Assembly: GCF_020281205.1 (NCBI RefSeq)
Contig: NZ_JACXZC010000005.1
Location: 62,001 to 126,000, forward strand
Source of the DNA: Empedobacter stercoris
GTDB taxonomy: Bacteria > Bacteroidota > Bacteroidia > Flavobacteriales > Weeksellaceae
Direction: 5' to 3'
Length of the DNA: 64,000 bases
Of the stretch, positions 11,019-19,879 are shown one piece after another. Below the pieces are notes generated by a model, which was given only the letters and a program-made list of their open reading frames with translations, was not told the DNA's origin and made no database searches. The position numbers and the translations under genes are program-made. Each line of letters opens with the position of its first letter. Positions within the stretch are counted from its first letter, which is position 1.

Positions 11019-11885
11019 ATGAGTGCAACTACTTTTAAGATTATTGAATGTCCACGTGATGCCATGCAAGGACGCAAAGATTTTATTCCAACCGATACTA
11101 AAATAGATTACTTAAATCGTTTATTGACTGTTGGTTTTGAAGCCATTGATTGTGGAAGTTTTGTTTCTCCTAAAGCAATCCCGCAAATGGCAGATACAAA
11201 AGAGGTTTTGGACCATATTGATAAAACAAATTCGAAGTCTAAATTGTCTGTTGTTGTCGCAAATAGAAGTGGCGCGATGAAAGCTGCGGAACACGAAAAA
11301 GTAGATATTATTGGATTTCCATTTTCTATTTCAGAAAATTTTCAACAATTTAACACCAACAAAAGTCGCGAAGAAGCTTTTGAAATGATACAAGAAATCA
11401 ATCAAATTGCAAATGAAAATGGTAAACACATGTTAATTTATCTGTCTATGGCATTTGGTAATCCTTATGGCGAAGTATGGAATGGAGAAATTGTGAAAGA
11501 TTGGTCAAAAAAAATGGCTGATATCGGAATTTCATCTATTAATCTTTCAGACACAATAGGCGTTGCAGATGAAAAAACAATTGTTGATTTGTTCCAAAAT
11601 TTAATTCCACATTATCCAGAAATTGAATTCGGTGCTCATTTTCATACTGTATATACCGATTGGCATACAAAAGTGAAAGCAGCTTATAACAATGGTTGTC
11701 GTCGTTTTGATGGTGCTATAAAAGGTTTAGGCGGATGTCCAATGTCGAAAAGTGATATGGTTGGTAATATGCCAACCGAAAAGTTGATTAGCTTTGCGAA
11801 TGAACACAAAGAAAAGCATGGATTAAATCTTTTTGATTTTGAATCGGCTTGGAATGTTTCATTAAAAACATTTGGATTAATTTAG
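11019..11885 (+). CDS. Hydroxymethylglutaryl-CoA lyase
   Basis: 288-residue TIM-barrel enzyme of the HMGL-like family. Near the C terminus, FDGAIKGLGGCPMSKSDMVG carries the signature G-L-G-G-C-P with the active-site cysteine, and the metal-binding HFHT lies at about residue 208. It cleaves HMG-CoA to acetyl-CoA and acetoacetate, the last step of leucine catabolism. No other leucine pathway gene is adjacent, so it appears to stand alone. The N-terminal ECPRDAMQG corresponds to the usual E-V-x-P-R-D-G substrate loop with small substitutions. Confidence 0.88.
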   Translation: MSATTFKIIECPRDAMQGRKDFIPTDTKIDYLNRLLTVGFEAIDCGSFVSPKAIPQMADTKEVLDHIDKTNSKSKLSVVVANRSGAMKAAEHEKVDIIGFPFSISENFQQFNTNKSREEAFEMIQEINQIANENGKHMLIYLSMAFGNPYGEVWNGEIVKDWSKKMADIGISSINLSDTIGVADEKTIVDLFQNLIPHYPEIEFGAHFHTVYTDWHTKVKAAYNNGCRRFDGAIKGLGGCPMSKSDMVGNMPTEKLISFANEHKEKHGLNLFDFESAWNVSLKTFGLI

Positions 11886-11959
11886 TCTTAACAATAAACT
11901 AAAAAATCAATTCTTTTGTTAAAGGAAATTAAAATATGTTAGACTTTAACAAAAAAAGT

Positions 11960-11990
11960 TAAATTTGCTCATTGATAAGTTTTTTATCAA
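11960..11990 (+). promoter_or_regulatory. Likely promoter and 5' hairpin of the SurA-like gene
   Basis: TAAATTTG at 11960-11967 fits the Bacteroidota -7 box. It is followed by a 7-bp inverted repeat TTGATAA / TTATCAA (11972-11990) that would form a small hairpin at the start of the leader, 15 bases before the ATG. The hairpin's role is unknown. Confidence 0.5.
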
Positions 11991-12005
11991 GCATATAATA
12001 TTAAA

Positions 12006-13391
12006 ATGAAATTAAAGTATATGAAATTTAAATCGAGTATGATGTTGTTAATTGCAACATTATTGACGGTAAATACTTTTGCACAAACAGCAAAATCAAC
12101 ACCACAACGTCTGGCTAAAGTAGATGGTATTGCTGCTGTTGTAGGAGATCAGATTGTTTTAGAGTCTGATGTAGATCGTGATTACTTAATGTCAAAACAA
12201 CAAGGAATGCAAGTTGAAAACAAATGCGATTTCTTAAACGACATTATGTTAGACAAAATGTTGGTTGATCGTGCAAAACAAGATACTTTAATTAAAGTGA
12301 CTCAAGACGAAGTAACACGTCAGTTAAATGGTCAAATCGAAGGTTGGATTGCACAAGCTGGAGGTGAAAAACAAATTTTAGACTATTTCGGATTCCGTAC
12401 AATGGCGGAAATGAAAAACGAAACTAAATATATCGTTGAAGATAATATTTATGCGCGTCAGAAAAGAGAAATGGTTGTAAAAGGTGCAGATGCTACACCA
12501 GAAGAAGTACGTTTGTTTTTCGAAAAACACCAAGGGGAATTACCTGATGTTAAAGACGAACTTTCTATTAGCCATATTGTGATGTATCCTCAGATTTCAG
12601 AAGAAAATCAACAAAAAATCATTGATCAATTAAAAGAAATCAAAAAAGAAATTGAAGAAGGTGCTTCATTTGCAACAAAAGCAATTTTATATTCAGAAGA
12701 TCCAGGTTCTTCGAGCAATGGTGGTGAATACAAAAAGGTTTCTCGTGGTAAAATGGTAAAAGAGTTTGATGCAGTAGCGTTTAACTTACAAGAAGGTGAA
12801 ATTTCTGATCCATTCAAAACTGATTTTGGATACCATATTATCAAATTAGAAAAACGTCGTGGTCAAGAATTAGACTTACGTCACATTTTAATTACATTGA
12901 AACCTACTGAAGAAGAAATCAAAACAGCTAACAATAAATTAGACTCAATTCGAGTATTAATTAATGATGGTAAAATGACTTTCAAAGATGCAGCACTAAG
13001 ATTTTCTGATGATAAATACACAAAATTTAACTCAGGAAATATCATGAACCAAAACTCTGGCGATGACCGTTTCGAGAAAATGGCTTTACCATTACCAATG
13101 TTTACAGCTGTTGCGACATTAAACGAAGGAGATATCTCACAAGTTTTCGAAGATGATTTCGACAATAGAAAAGCGTTAAGAATCTTAAAGGTTAACAAAT
13201 TCTATCCAGAACATAAAATTAATTATGAAGATGATTATTATCGAATTCAAAAATTTGCTGTTCAAGACAAAGAACGTACATTATTGATGGATTGGGTAAA
13301 ACGTCAAGTTGGTGATGCTTATGTAAAAATTGGAAAAGAATATCAAAGTTGTGAATTTCCGATTGATTGGGAAAAGAAAAACTTAAAATAA
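12006..13391 (+). CDS. SurA-like periplasmic chaperone / parvulin prolyl isomerase
   Basis: 461 residues with a signal peptide ending near NTFAQ (an internal ATG at 12021 is an alternative start). Residues 37-170 form a SurA N-terminal helical domain (VDGIAAVVGDQIVLESDVDRDY). Two parvulin rotamase repeats follow, at about 178-280 (ELSISHIVMYPQ ... DFGYHIIKLEKRRG) and 283-390 (LDLRHILITLKP). SurA escorts outer-membrane proteins to the BAM complex. The gene is monocistronic and followed by a strong terminator. SurA is often encoded near other folding genes, but not here. Confidence 0.88.
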   Translation: MKLKYMKFKSSMMLLIATLLTVNTFAQTAKSTPQRLAKVDGIAAVVGDQIVLESDVDRDYLMSKQQGMQVENKCDFLNDIMLDKMLVDRAKQDTLIKVTQDEVTRQLNGQIEGWIAQAGGEKQILDYFGFRTMAEMKNETKYIVEDNIYARQKREMVVKGADATPEEVRLFFEKHQGELPDVKDELSISHIVMYPQISEENQQKIIDQLKEIKKEIEEGASFATKAILYSEDPGSSSNGGEYKKVSRGKMVKEFDAVAFNLQEGEISDPFKTDFGYHIIKLEKRRGQELDLRHILITLKPTEEEIKTANNKLDSIRVLINDGKMTFKDAALRFSDDKYTKFNSGNIMNQNSGDDRFEKMALPLPMFTAVATLNEGDISQVFEDDFDNRKALRILKVNKFYPEHKINYEDDYYRIQKFAVQDKERTLLMDWVKRQVGDAYVKIGKEYQSCEFPIDWEKKNLK

Positions 13392-13394
13392 AAC

Positions 13395-13426
13395 AAAAAA
13401 CCTCTCAAAATTGAGAGGTTTTTTGT
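13395..13426 (+). terminator. Terminator after the SurA-like gene
   Basis: AAAAAACCTCTCAA / TTGAGAGGTTTTTT is a perfect stem with a 2-4 base loop and a T run. Confidence 0.9.
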
Positions 13427-13447
13427 TAGGTTTAAATTCTAAATATT

Positions 13448-13621
13448 TTATTTTGTAATTCGCAGCTGAGATAGCCAAATTAATTTATTTGGATCAAACC
13501 CTACTTTCTTTGCTGAATCTAAAAATCGATCTTTTACTTTATCCGATATTTCTTTTTTACGCGATAAAATCCATAGCTTTTTATAATCTTCGCTTGCTAC
13601 TAATGCATTATTATAATGGTT
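13448..13621 (-). pseudogene. Remnant of a lipocalin (Blc-like outer-membrane lipoprotein)
   Basis: The minus strand encodes 57 residues ending at a stop at 13448. They include NNALVASEDYKKLWILSR, then EISDKVKDRFLDSAKKVGFD and NKLIWLSQLRITK. This closely follows the C-terminal third of bacterial lipocalin Blc (A-L-V ... Y-L-W-I-L-S-R ... I-S-D-x-V-K ... G-F-D-x-x-K-x-I-W). The N-terminal two thirds, with the lipobox and the G-x-W motif, is absent. No start codon in a suitable position precedes the homologous part, and the sequence changes character abruptly at about 13622. It is therefore a truncated, probably silent gene end. Confidence 0.75.
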
Positions 13622-13780
13622 ACAATATGTACAGCAGATTGTGGATTGGGTAGCAGAGTTGCGGGTGATTCATCAAAAAAAAGGAAAACAAAATGTTTCC
13701 CTTTATATTTCAATTTTCCCTCAAAAAAAAAATTATAAAAATACTTTTGATTAAATCATGAGCATTATTCGTATGTAAAA
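13622..13780. other. Junction and spacer beside the lipocalin remnant
   Basis: From about 13622 to 13675 the composition becomes less AT-rich. The plus strand reads in one frame as YVQQIVDWVAELRVIHQKK, which faintly recalls the N-terminal part of an IS3-type OrfB transposase; this is weak and may be chance. A terminator for the minus-strand GLPGLI gene follows, and then AT-rich spacer. No terminal inverted repeat or target duplication was found. Confidence 0.3.
13675..13703 (-). terminator. Terminator of the 13781-14530 GLPGLI gene
   Basis: On the minus strand, AAGGGAAACA / TGTTTTCCTT (one mismatch, loop of 3) runs straight into eight T residues, about 80 bases after the stop codon. Confidence 0.65.
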
Positions 13781-14530
13781 TTATTTTTTATCTACTCCGA
13801 TCGAAAAAGATTCTCTCATTTTTTGACGAGATTCATCTTGCAATTTTTTGAATTCTTCTTGACTTATTTCTTTCCCATTTATAGGCTTTACTTTTGAAAG
13901 TTTCTTTGGTTTCAAATTAATTTTATCAGCTTCATAGGTCATAATCGAGCTAAATTTATTTCCCATTTCGCTTACAGTTTTTAGAATCAGACCTGGCAAA
14001 CCGTTTACTTGATTTGGTCCTGCATCAACCTTAATATCTGGCGCAAACCAAGCTGCAATCTGCTTATTTTCATCATTTCCAACAGCTTTCACTACTTTGT
14101 ATCCCAAAATTGTATCTTCAATATCTGTAATTTTCCATTGATAATCTTTGTGTGGCGTCACAACGATATAATTTTGTTTATCTAAAACGACTTCTTGACG
14201 AAACTCTTTTTTATTTATTTCATTAGTCAAAGCTTTATACTCTCCTCCAATATTAAACGTAAAAGATCCCATTGTTGCATTTTGATCATTATTAATGGCT
14301 TCTATTTTTTTATAAATAGACTGATAATCATTATATTCTAATTGGTAATAAATATTTGGTCCTCCTCCTATTTTTATAGTACCTCCACCTTTTTGTGCTA
14401 ACTCTCTTTCAAATTCCTTCATTTTTTCTTCGTCATGCTTTATATCGTATTTGTACTCGACAATAAGTTGTTCTTGCGCAAAACCTAAACTCGAAAAAAG
14501 TAAAAATCCTGAAAGTAATAAGTGTTTCAT
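13781..14530 (-). CDS. GLPGLI family exported protein
   Basis: 249 residues with signal peptide MKHLLLSGFLLFSSLGFAQ. The family motif appears as GPNQVNGLPGLILKTVS at about residues 174-190, preceded by the usual IAAWFAPDIKVDAGP. The C-terminal part KPINGKEISQEEFKKLQDE is also typical. The family is abundant in Bacteroidota and its function is unknown; many members lie near TonB receptors or other exported proteins. This copy is one of four full GLPGLI genes in the window. It is monocistronic. Confidence 0.88.
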   Translation of the reverse strand: MKHLLLSGFLLFSSLGFAQEQLIVEYKYDIKHDEEKMKEFERELAQKGGGTIKIGGGPNIYYQLEYNDYQSIYKKIEAINNDQNATMGSFTFNIGGEYKALTNEINKKEFRQEVVLDKQNYIVVTPHKDYQWKITDIEDTILGYKVVKAVGNDENKQIAAWFAPDIKVDAGPNQVNGLPGLILKTVSEMGNKFSSIMTYEADKINLKPKKLSKVKPINGKEISQEEFKKLQDESRQKMRESFSIGVDKK

Positions 14531-14709
14531 TTTAATGTAATTTTTTATTAATAATATTCTAAAATAAATCTATTTTTTTATTCTACAATAATAGAATAAA
14601 TTGTTTAACACAACATTGTGAAAGAAAAAAACAGCTAAACAGCTGATTTTTTTTAAAAAATTTTAGTAAACTACCAAACTTACTAATCAACTCGAAACAA
14701 TTAGGGTAG

Positions 14710-14811
14710 CTAATAATCTAAATATATTCCACACTCTAAGAAACCAATGATAATTAATATCACCGCAAATAGACTGGCTAAATTAAATTTGGTTATGTAG
14801 ATTGGTTTCAT
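14710..14811 (-). CDS. Possible small membrane peptide (33 aa)
   Basis: An ATG at 14811, 16 bases after the stop of the HAD phosphatase gene, opens a 33-codon frame. It starts with a basic MKPIYITKF, then one hydrophobic span LASLFAVILIIIGFLECGIY and a short tail LDY. That is the layout of small single-span membrane proteins. No family is recognised and the frame is short, so it could be chance. Conservation in related genomes would decide. Confidence 0.35.
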   Translation of the reverse strand: MKPIYITKFNLASLFAVILIIIGFLECGIYLDY

Positions 14812-14827
14812 TGTAGATTTTATAATT

Positions 14828-15607
14828 CTAAATTATCTCAAAATATTTCAGCGCATTCCAAATTCCATGGTCATCAGCAGAAGTGGTTACATAATCAGCA
14901 ACTTCTCTTACATTATCTTTCGCATCTCCCATTGCTACACCAATTTTACAACCTTGCAACATACTAATATCGTTTCCTCCGTCGCCAAATGCCATTGTCT
15001 TGGATAAATCTAATTGATCTCGCTCCGCTACACGTTCTATTCCACGCATTTTACTAATATCTTTCGGATTTATATCAGCAAAATATTCGATCCAACGTGT
15101 ACTAAGACTATTTTTCATAATATTATTCATCAAATAGGCTTCTTGTTCTTCATCTACAAAAAAGTTCATTTGCATGATATTATCTTTTGGTAAAGTTCGC
15201 GGATCAACAACTTCAGGAACTTCCATTCCAAAATAAGCAAACGATTTTTCTACATTTTCATTCACACGATTGATACTGAACGCATCTTTGGTCATGTACG
15301 AAAAGGAAAAAGGATTTTCTTCGTCATATTTCAACAAAGCCTCTATATCATTGGGATTGATATAATCTACAAAAAAAGTTTCACGTTTTTCATTCGAACA
15401 CATTCCACCATTGTTATTGATATAACCGTCAAAACCATAGGTAAAAATATGATCCGGCATATCTGCCATATTTCGTCCTGTAGCAATGTATATTTTTTTG
15501 TTTTTCTGTTTCAATAATTTTAAGGCTTCGATTGTAGAATCACTTATTTCATGGTTTTCAAAACCTTGCAAAGTCCCATCAAAATCGAAGAAAAAAGAGT
15601 CTATCAT
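14828..15607 (-). CDS. HAD-superfamily (Cof-type) sugar-phosphate-like phosphatase
   Basis: 259 residues. Motif I is FFDFDGTLQGFE with the nucleophilic Asp at about residue 8. Motif II is the IYIATGRN threonine, motif III is the lysine of NPKDISKMRGIE, and motif IV is MAFGDGGNDISMLQG. The large C2-type cap between motifs II and III is that of the Cof/YbjI/YidA group. Substrates are probably small phosphorylated metabolites; they cannot be predicted. It lies downstream of the lysine aminotransferase gene but is separated from it by a terminator. Confidence 0.9.
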   Translation of the reverse strand: MIDSFFFDFDGTLQGFENHEISDSTIEALKLLKQKNKKIYIATGRNMADMPDHIFTYGFDGYINNNGGMCSNEKRETFFVDYINPNDIEALLKYDEENPFSFSYMTKDAFSINRVNENVEKSFAYFGMEVPEVVDPRTLPKDNIMQMNFFVDEEQEAYLMNNIMKNSLSTRWIEYFADINPKDISKMRGIERVAERDQLDLSKTMAFGDGGNDISMLQGCKIGVAMGDAKDNVREVADYVTTSADDHGIWNALKYFEII

Positions 15608-15634
15608 AATTTAGTTTTATCTCATACAAATTTA

Positions 15635-15664
15635 AAAAAGCAACCTTTAATTGGTTGCTTTTGT
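15635..15664 (-). terminator. Terminator after the lysine aminotransferase operon
   Basis: The stem AAAAGCAACC / GGTTGCTTTT with an AT-rich loop lies immediately downstream of the aminotransferase stop at 15668. Confidence 0.75.
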
Positions 15665-15667
15665 AGT

Positions 15668-16957
15668 TTATTTTAATGCTAATTTAATAATTTCTATTGC
15701 TTTATTGGTGTCTTCTTCAGAAATATTGAGATGTGGACGCATTCGCACCGAGTTTTCTCCACAAGGGAGAATAATCAGATGATTTTCGAAACATGTTTTA
15801 ATAAACGCTGAACGATCTAAGTCCGAATTAAAATCAAATGCGATAAATAATCCTAATCCTCGAACCGAATGGATTTTCTTCGTTTCTTTTGCAATCTCAT
15901 TCAACTTCGATAAAATATATTTTCCTTTTTCTGCTGCATTTTCTACTAATTTTTCTTGTTCTATCACTTCTAAAATTAACTTAAAACGCAACATATCAAT
16001 GTAATTCCCTCCAAAAGTTGAATTGATACGACTTGATTCTTTAAAAACATTATTTGGAATTTGATCCAACTTTTCTTTGTTGGCTAATATTCCACAAACT
16101 TGTGTTTTCTTACCAAACGAGATAACATCTGGAACTACATCATAATGCTGAAAAGCCCACATTTTACCTGTCATTCCCATCCCTGTTTGGACTTCGTCAA
16201 AAATCAATAAAATCTCTTCTCTATCACAGATTGCTCTTAATTTTTGAAAGAATTCTTTTCTGAAATAATTATCTCCTCCTTCACCTTGAATAGGTTCTAT
16301 GATAATACACGCAATTTTATTTTTGCGTTGTTCCAAAGCTGTTTCTATCTGCGCTATCGCTCTATTTTCTGACTCAACAACTTTACCAAGATTATCTTCT
16401 GTAACTGGGTAAATACGTTTTGGATTCTCAATTCTTGGCCAATCAAACTTCGGAAAGTACTCATATTTACGAGGATCTTTGGTATTTGTTAAGGATAAAG
16501 TATAACCTGAACGCCCATGAAAAGCTTGCTTGAAATGAATTACTTCACCTGCCTCCTTCTCTATTCCTTTCGAAAAGTTAAGTCTTGTTTTCCAATCAAA
16601 AGCAGTTTTTAATGCATTTTCAACTGCCAAAGTTCCTCCCGAAATAAAGAATAGATACTGTAATTCTTTCGGCATTGCAACACGCTCAAACGTATCAATT
16701 AAATCGGCATAATCTTTTGTATAAATATCTGACATTGCAGGTTTGTTGATTGCATTTCGTCCTAAAAAATCAATTTTAGCCATTAAATGCGGGTGATTAT
16801 ATCCAATTGCAGTCGAAGCAAACATCGAAAATAAATCCAAATATTCTACTCCATTTTCATCCACCACATAAGAACCATGCGATTTGTCCATGTCCATTAC
16901 AATTGGATATCCGTCTGCTAATATATGTTTTGCTAATCTTTCGTGTACTGTACTCAT
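15668..16957 (-). CDS. lat: L-lysine 6-aminotransferase (class III PLP enzyme)
   Basis: 429 residues. The opening YPIVMDMDKSHGSYVVDENG and the segment LDLFSMFASTAIGYNHPHL are characteristic of L-lysine epsilon-aminotransferases. IFDEVQTGMGMTGKMWAF carries the PLP-ring Asp, and ISFGKKTQVCGIL carries the Schiff-base lysine. It moves the 6-amino group of lysine to 2-oxoglutarate, giving aminoadipate semialdehyde (cyclising to piperideine-6-carboxylate). The semialdehyde dehydrogenase gene lies 12 bases upstream, in the same operon. Confidence 0.9.
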   Translation of the reverse strand: MSTVHERLAKHILADGYPIVMDMDKSHGSYVVDENGVEYLDLFSMFASTAIGYNHPHLMAKIDFLGRNAINKPAMSDIYTKDYADLIDTFERVAMPKELQYLFFISGGTLAVENALKTAFDWKTRLNFSKGIEKEAGEVIHFKQAFHGRSGYTLSLTNTKDPRKYEYFPKFDWPRIENPKRIYPVTEDNLGKVVESENRAIAQIETALEQRKNKIACIIIEPIQGEGGDNYFRKEFFQKLRAICDREEILLIFDEVQTGMGMTGKMWAFQHYDVVPDVISFGKKTQVCGILANKEKLDQIPNNVFKESSRINSTFGGNYIDMLRFKLILEVIEQEKLVENAAEKGKYILSKLNEIAKETKKIHSVRGLGLFIAFDFNSDLDRSAFIKTCFENHLIILPCGENSVRMRPHLNISEEDTNKAIEIIKLALK

Positions 16958-16969
16958 TTTTTTTTAAAT

Positions 16970-18499
16970 TTAAAAGTCAAACTTAATTCCTTGCGCTAAC
17001 GGCACTTCTGTGGAATAATTAATGGTATTCGTTTGTCGTCGCATATATGCTTTCCAAGCATCTGATCCAGACTCGCGGCCACCACCTGTTTCCTTCTCAC
17101 CACCGAAAGCACCTCCAATTTCGGCACCAGACGTACCGATATTAACATTTGCAATTCCACAATCAGAACCTTTTTGACTTAAAAACAATTCAGCTTCACG
17201 AAGATTATTTGTCATAATCGAAGATGATAAACCTTGTGCCACATTATTCTGAATTTCGATTGCATTTAACACATCTCCCGAATATTTGATTAAGTATAAA
17301 ATCGGTGCAAAAGTTTCATGTTGAACAATTTTAAAATGATTTTCTACCTCAGCAATAACGGGCTTCACATAACAACCGCTCTCAAAACCATTTCCTTCTA
17401 AAACTCCTCCTTCAACGATGATTTTCCCACCTTCTTGGTTGATTTTTTCTATTGCTTTCGAATACATCTCTACAGCTTGTTGATCAATTAATGGTCCAAC
17501 ATGATTCGATGTATCCAAAGGATTTCCAATTTTAATTTGTTTGTAAGCATTTACTAATGATTCTTTTACTTTATCATAAATCGACTCATGAACAATTAGA
17601 CGCCTTGTCGTTGTACAACGTTGTCCTGCCGTACCAACAGCTCCAAATACAGCCGAAGTCAGCATAATCTTAAGGTCAGCATCTGGTGTAACAATAATCG
17701 CATTGTTTCCACCTAATTCTAAAATTGTTTTACCTAAACGAGCAGCAACCACTTTGTTCACTTCAATTCCCATTCGCGTAGAACCTGTTGCAGAAACCAA
17801 TGCTACACGACGATCTGCTGCAATCAATTCACCGATTGATTTATCACCCATCACCAAAGAAGAAACGCCTTCTGAAATATCATTACTTTTTAAAACTTCT
17901 GCTAAAATATGTTGACATGCAACTGCACACAAAGGTGTTTTCTCGCTCGGTTTCCAAACGACAACGTCTCCACAAACCAATGCCAAACATGTATTCCAAG
18001 CCCAAACAGCTACTGGGAAATTAAAAGCTGAAATCACACCAACAATTCCAAGTGGATGATATTGATCGTACATACGATGCAATGGTCGTTCTGAATGAAT
18101 AGTCGAACCATACAATTGACGTGATAACCCAACAGCAAAATCACAGATATCAATCATTTCCTGCACTTCTCCTAAACCTTCTTGATATGATTTCCCCATT
18201 TCATACGAAACCAATTTTCCCAAAGAAGCCTTTTTCTCACGAAGTTTATCCCCAAACTGACGAACTATCTCCCCTCTTTTTGGAGCAGGAATCATTCGCC
18301 ATTCTTTAAAAGCAGCTTGAGCTTTCGTGATAACTTCTTCGTAATCATCTTTTGTAGATGATGCTACTTTTCCTATTAATTTTCCGTCTACTGGGGAGTA
18401 AGAAGAAAGCTCTTCACCTTTTCCAAACCAAGTACTTCCTGTCGATGTTCCGAGATTTTCGGAAGAAATACTCAATTCTTTTAATTCGTTTTCTATCAT
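16970..18499 (-). CDS. ALDH7-type alpha-aminoadipate-semialdehyde dehydrogenase
   Basis: 509 residues. The aldehyde dehydrogenase active site shows LELGGNNAIIV (general-base Glu) and VGTAGQRCTTTRRL (nucleophilic Cys). The near-C-terminal FGGEKETGGGRESGSDAWK and the terminal stretch around STEVPLAQGIKFDF match the ALDH7 / antiquitin group, which oxidises aminoadipate semialdehyde. First gene of the two-gene operon with lysine 6-aminotransferase. Together they take lysine to alpha-aminoadipate. Confidence 0.9.
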   Translation of the reverse strand: MIENELKELSISSENLGTSTGSTWFGKGEELSSYSPVDGKLIGKVASSTKDDYEEVITKAQAAFKEWRMIPAPKRGEIVRQFGDKLREKKASLGKLVSYEMGKSYQEGLGEVQEMIDICDFAVGLSRQLYGSTIHSERPLHRMYDQYHPLGIVGVISAFNFPVAVWAWNTCLALVCGDVVVWKPSEKTPLCAVACQHILAEVLKSNDISEGVSSLVMGDKSIGELIAADRRVALVSATGSTRMGIEVNKVVAARLGKTILELGGNNAIIVTPDADLKIMLTSAVFGAVGTAGQRCTTTRRLIVHESIYDKVKESLVNAYKQIKIGNPLDTSNHVGPLIDQQAVEMYSKAIEKINQEGGKIIVEGGVLEGNGFESGCYVKPVIAEVENHFKIVQHETFAPILYLIKYSGDVLNAIEIQNNVAQGLSSSIMTNNLREAELFLSQKGSDCGIANVNIGTSGAEIGGAFGGEKETGGGRESGSDAWKAYMRRQTNTINYSTEVPLAQGIKFDF

Positions 18500-18640
18500 T
18501 TTTTTGTGTTATTTTGTGGTTTTAACTTTTACCTAAATTAGTCAAAAGTTTCATAAATTAAAATTTTTAATAAATTTTATTCAGAATAATTTTTAATTTA
18601 CTGAATAATCTTTAGATTTAATAAAATAAAACTGCATAAA

Positions 18641-19807
18641 ATGAATTTAACTACAGATTATTTTAAGATTGATGATTTGTTAACTGAAGAACATAAATTA
18701 ATTCGTCAATCTGTTCGAGATTTTGTGGACAACGAAATAAAACCTGTTATAGATGATGCTGCACAACATCATAAGGATATCCCTGATTTAATGAAAAAAT
18801 TAGGTGCAATTGGTGCATTAGGTCCATACATACCAGAAGAATATGGAGGCGCTGGTTTAGATCAAATGTCCTATGGATTAATCATGCAAGAATTAGAACG
18901 TGGCGATTCCGCTGTACGATCTGCTGCATCTGTGCAATCTTCTTTGGTCATGTATCCTATTTATGCATTTGGTTCTGAAGAACAAAAACGCAAGTATTTA
19001 CCAAAATTAGCTTCTGGAGAATTCATCGGAAGTTTTGGATTAACAGAACCTAATCACGGCTCTAATCCAGGCGGAATGGAAACTCGTCTAACAAAAAATG
19101 GTGATCATTATGTGTTAAATGGAGCAAAAATGTGGATTACAAATTCGCCAATTTGTGATATTGCTGTTGTTTGGGCAAGAGATGAAGAAGGAGAAATAAG
19201 AGGTGTAATTGTAGAACGCGGAATGCCAGGTTTTACAACACCAGAAACATTAAACAAATGGTCATTAAGAGCTTCTAAAACAGGAGAGTTAGTTTTTGAG
19301 AATGTAAAAATAGAAGAAAGCCATATTTTACCAGAAGTGAATAGTTTACGTGGCCCTTTATCATGTTTAAACTCGGCTCGATACGGAATTTCTTGGGGTG
19401 TAATTGGCGCTGCAATTGATTGTTACGAATCTGCTTTAAACTATTCATTACAAAGAACTCAATTTGGAAAACCGATTGCTTCTTATCAATTACAGCAAAA
19501 AAAATTAGCCGAATTTATTACAGAAATTACAAAAGCTCAGTTGTTATGTTGGCGATTAGGTACATTGAAAAATGAAAACAAAGCAACGCCAGAACAAATT
19601 TCTATGGCAAAGCGTAACAATGTAAAAATGGCTTTGGACATTGCAAGAGAGTCTCGTCAAATCATTGGTGCAATGGGAATTGTTGGTGATTTCCCTATGA
19701 TGCGACATGCTGCAAACTTAGAATCTGTTATTACGTACGAAGGTACGCACGATGTTCACTTATTGATTACTGGTGCAGATATCACAGGAATTAATGCATT
19801 TGTGTAA
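18641..19807 (+). CDS. gcdH: Glutaryl-CoA dehydrogenase
   Basis: 388-residue acyl-CoA dehydrogenase. The segment RSAASVQSSLVMYPIYAFGS contains the substrate-binding arginine position typical of glutaryl-CoA dehydrogenases, and the FAD stretch GSFGLTEPNHGSNPGGMETR is also typical of that group. The catalytic base is the Glu of ITYEGTHDVH near the C terminus. It oxidises and decarboxylates glutaryl-CoA to crotonyl-CoA. Divergent from the lysine-to-aminoadipate operon, with a 141-base spacer, it provides a later step of the same pathway. Confidence 0.92.
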   Translation: MNLTTDYFKIDDLLTEEHKLIRQSVRDFVDNEIKPVIDDAAQHHKDIPDLMKKLGAIGALGPYIPEEYGGAGLDQMSYGLIMQELERGDSAVRSAASVQSSLVMYPIYAFGSEEQKRKYLPKLASGEFIGSFGLTEPNHGSNPGGMETRLTKNGDHYVLNGAKMWITNSPICDIAVVWARDEEGEIRGVIVERGMPGFTTPETLNKWSLRASKTGELVFENVKIEESHILPEVNSLRGPLSCLNSARYGISWGVIGAAIDCYESALNYSLQRTQFGKPIASYQLQQKKLAEFITEITKAQLLCWRLGTLKNENKATPEQISMAKRNNVKMALDIARESRQIIGAMGIVGDFPMMRHAANLESVITYEGTHDVHLLITGADITGINAFV

Positions 19808-19838
19808 GAATATTTTTCATACTAATAGATAATTTTAT

Positions 19839-19868
19839 AGGTTTACAATTCGTTTGTAAACCTTTTTT
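19839..19868 (+). terminator. Terminator after gcdH
   Basis: AGGTTTACAA / TTTGTAAACCT with loop TTCG followed by T6; it ends 11 bases before the next start codon. Confidence 0.85.
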
Positions 19869-19879
19869 AATTATCACAC

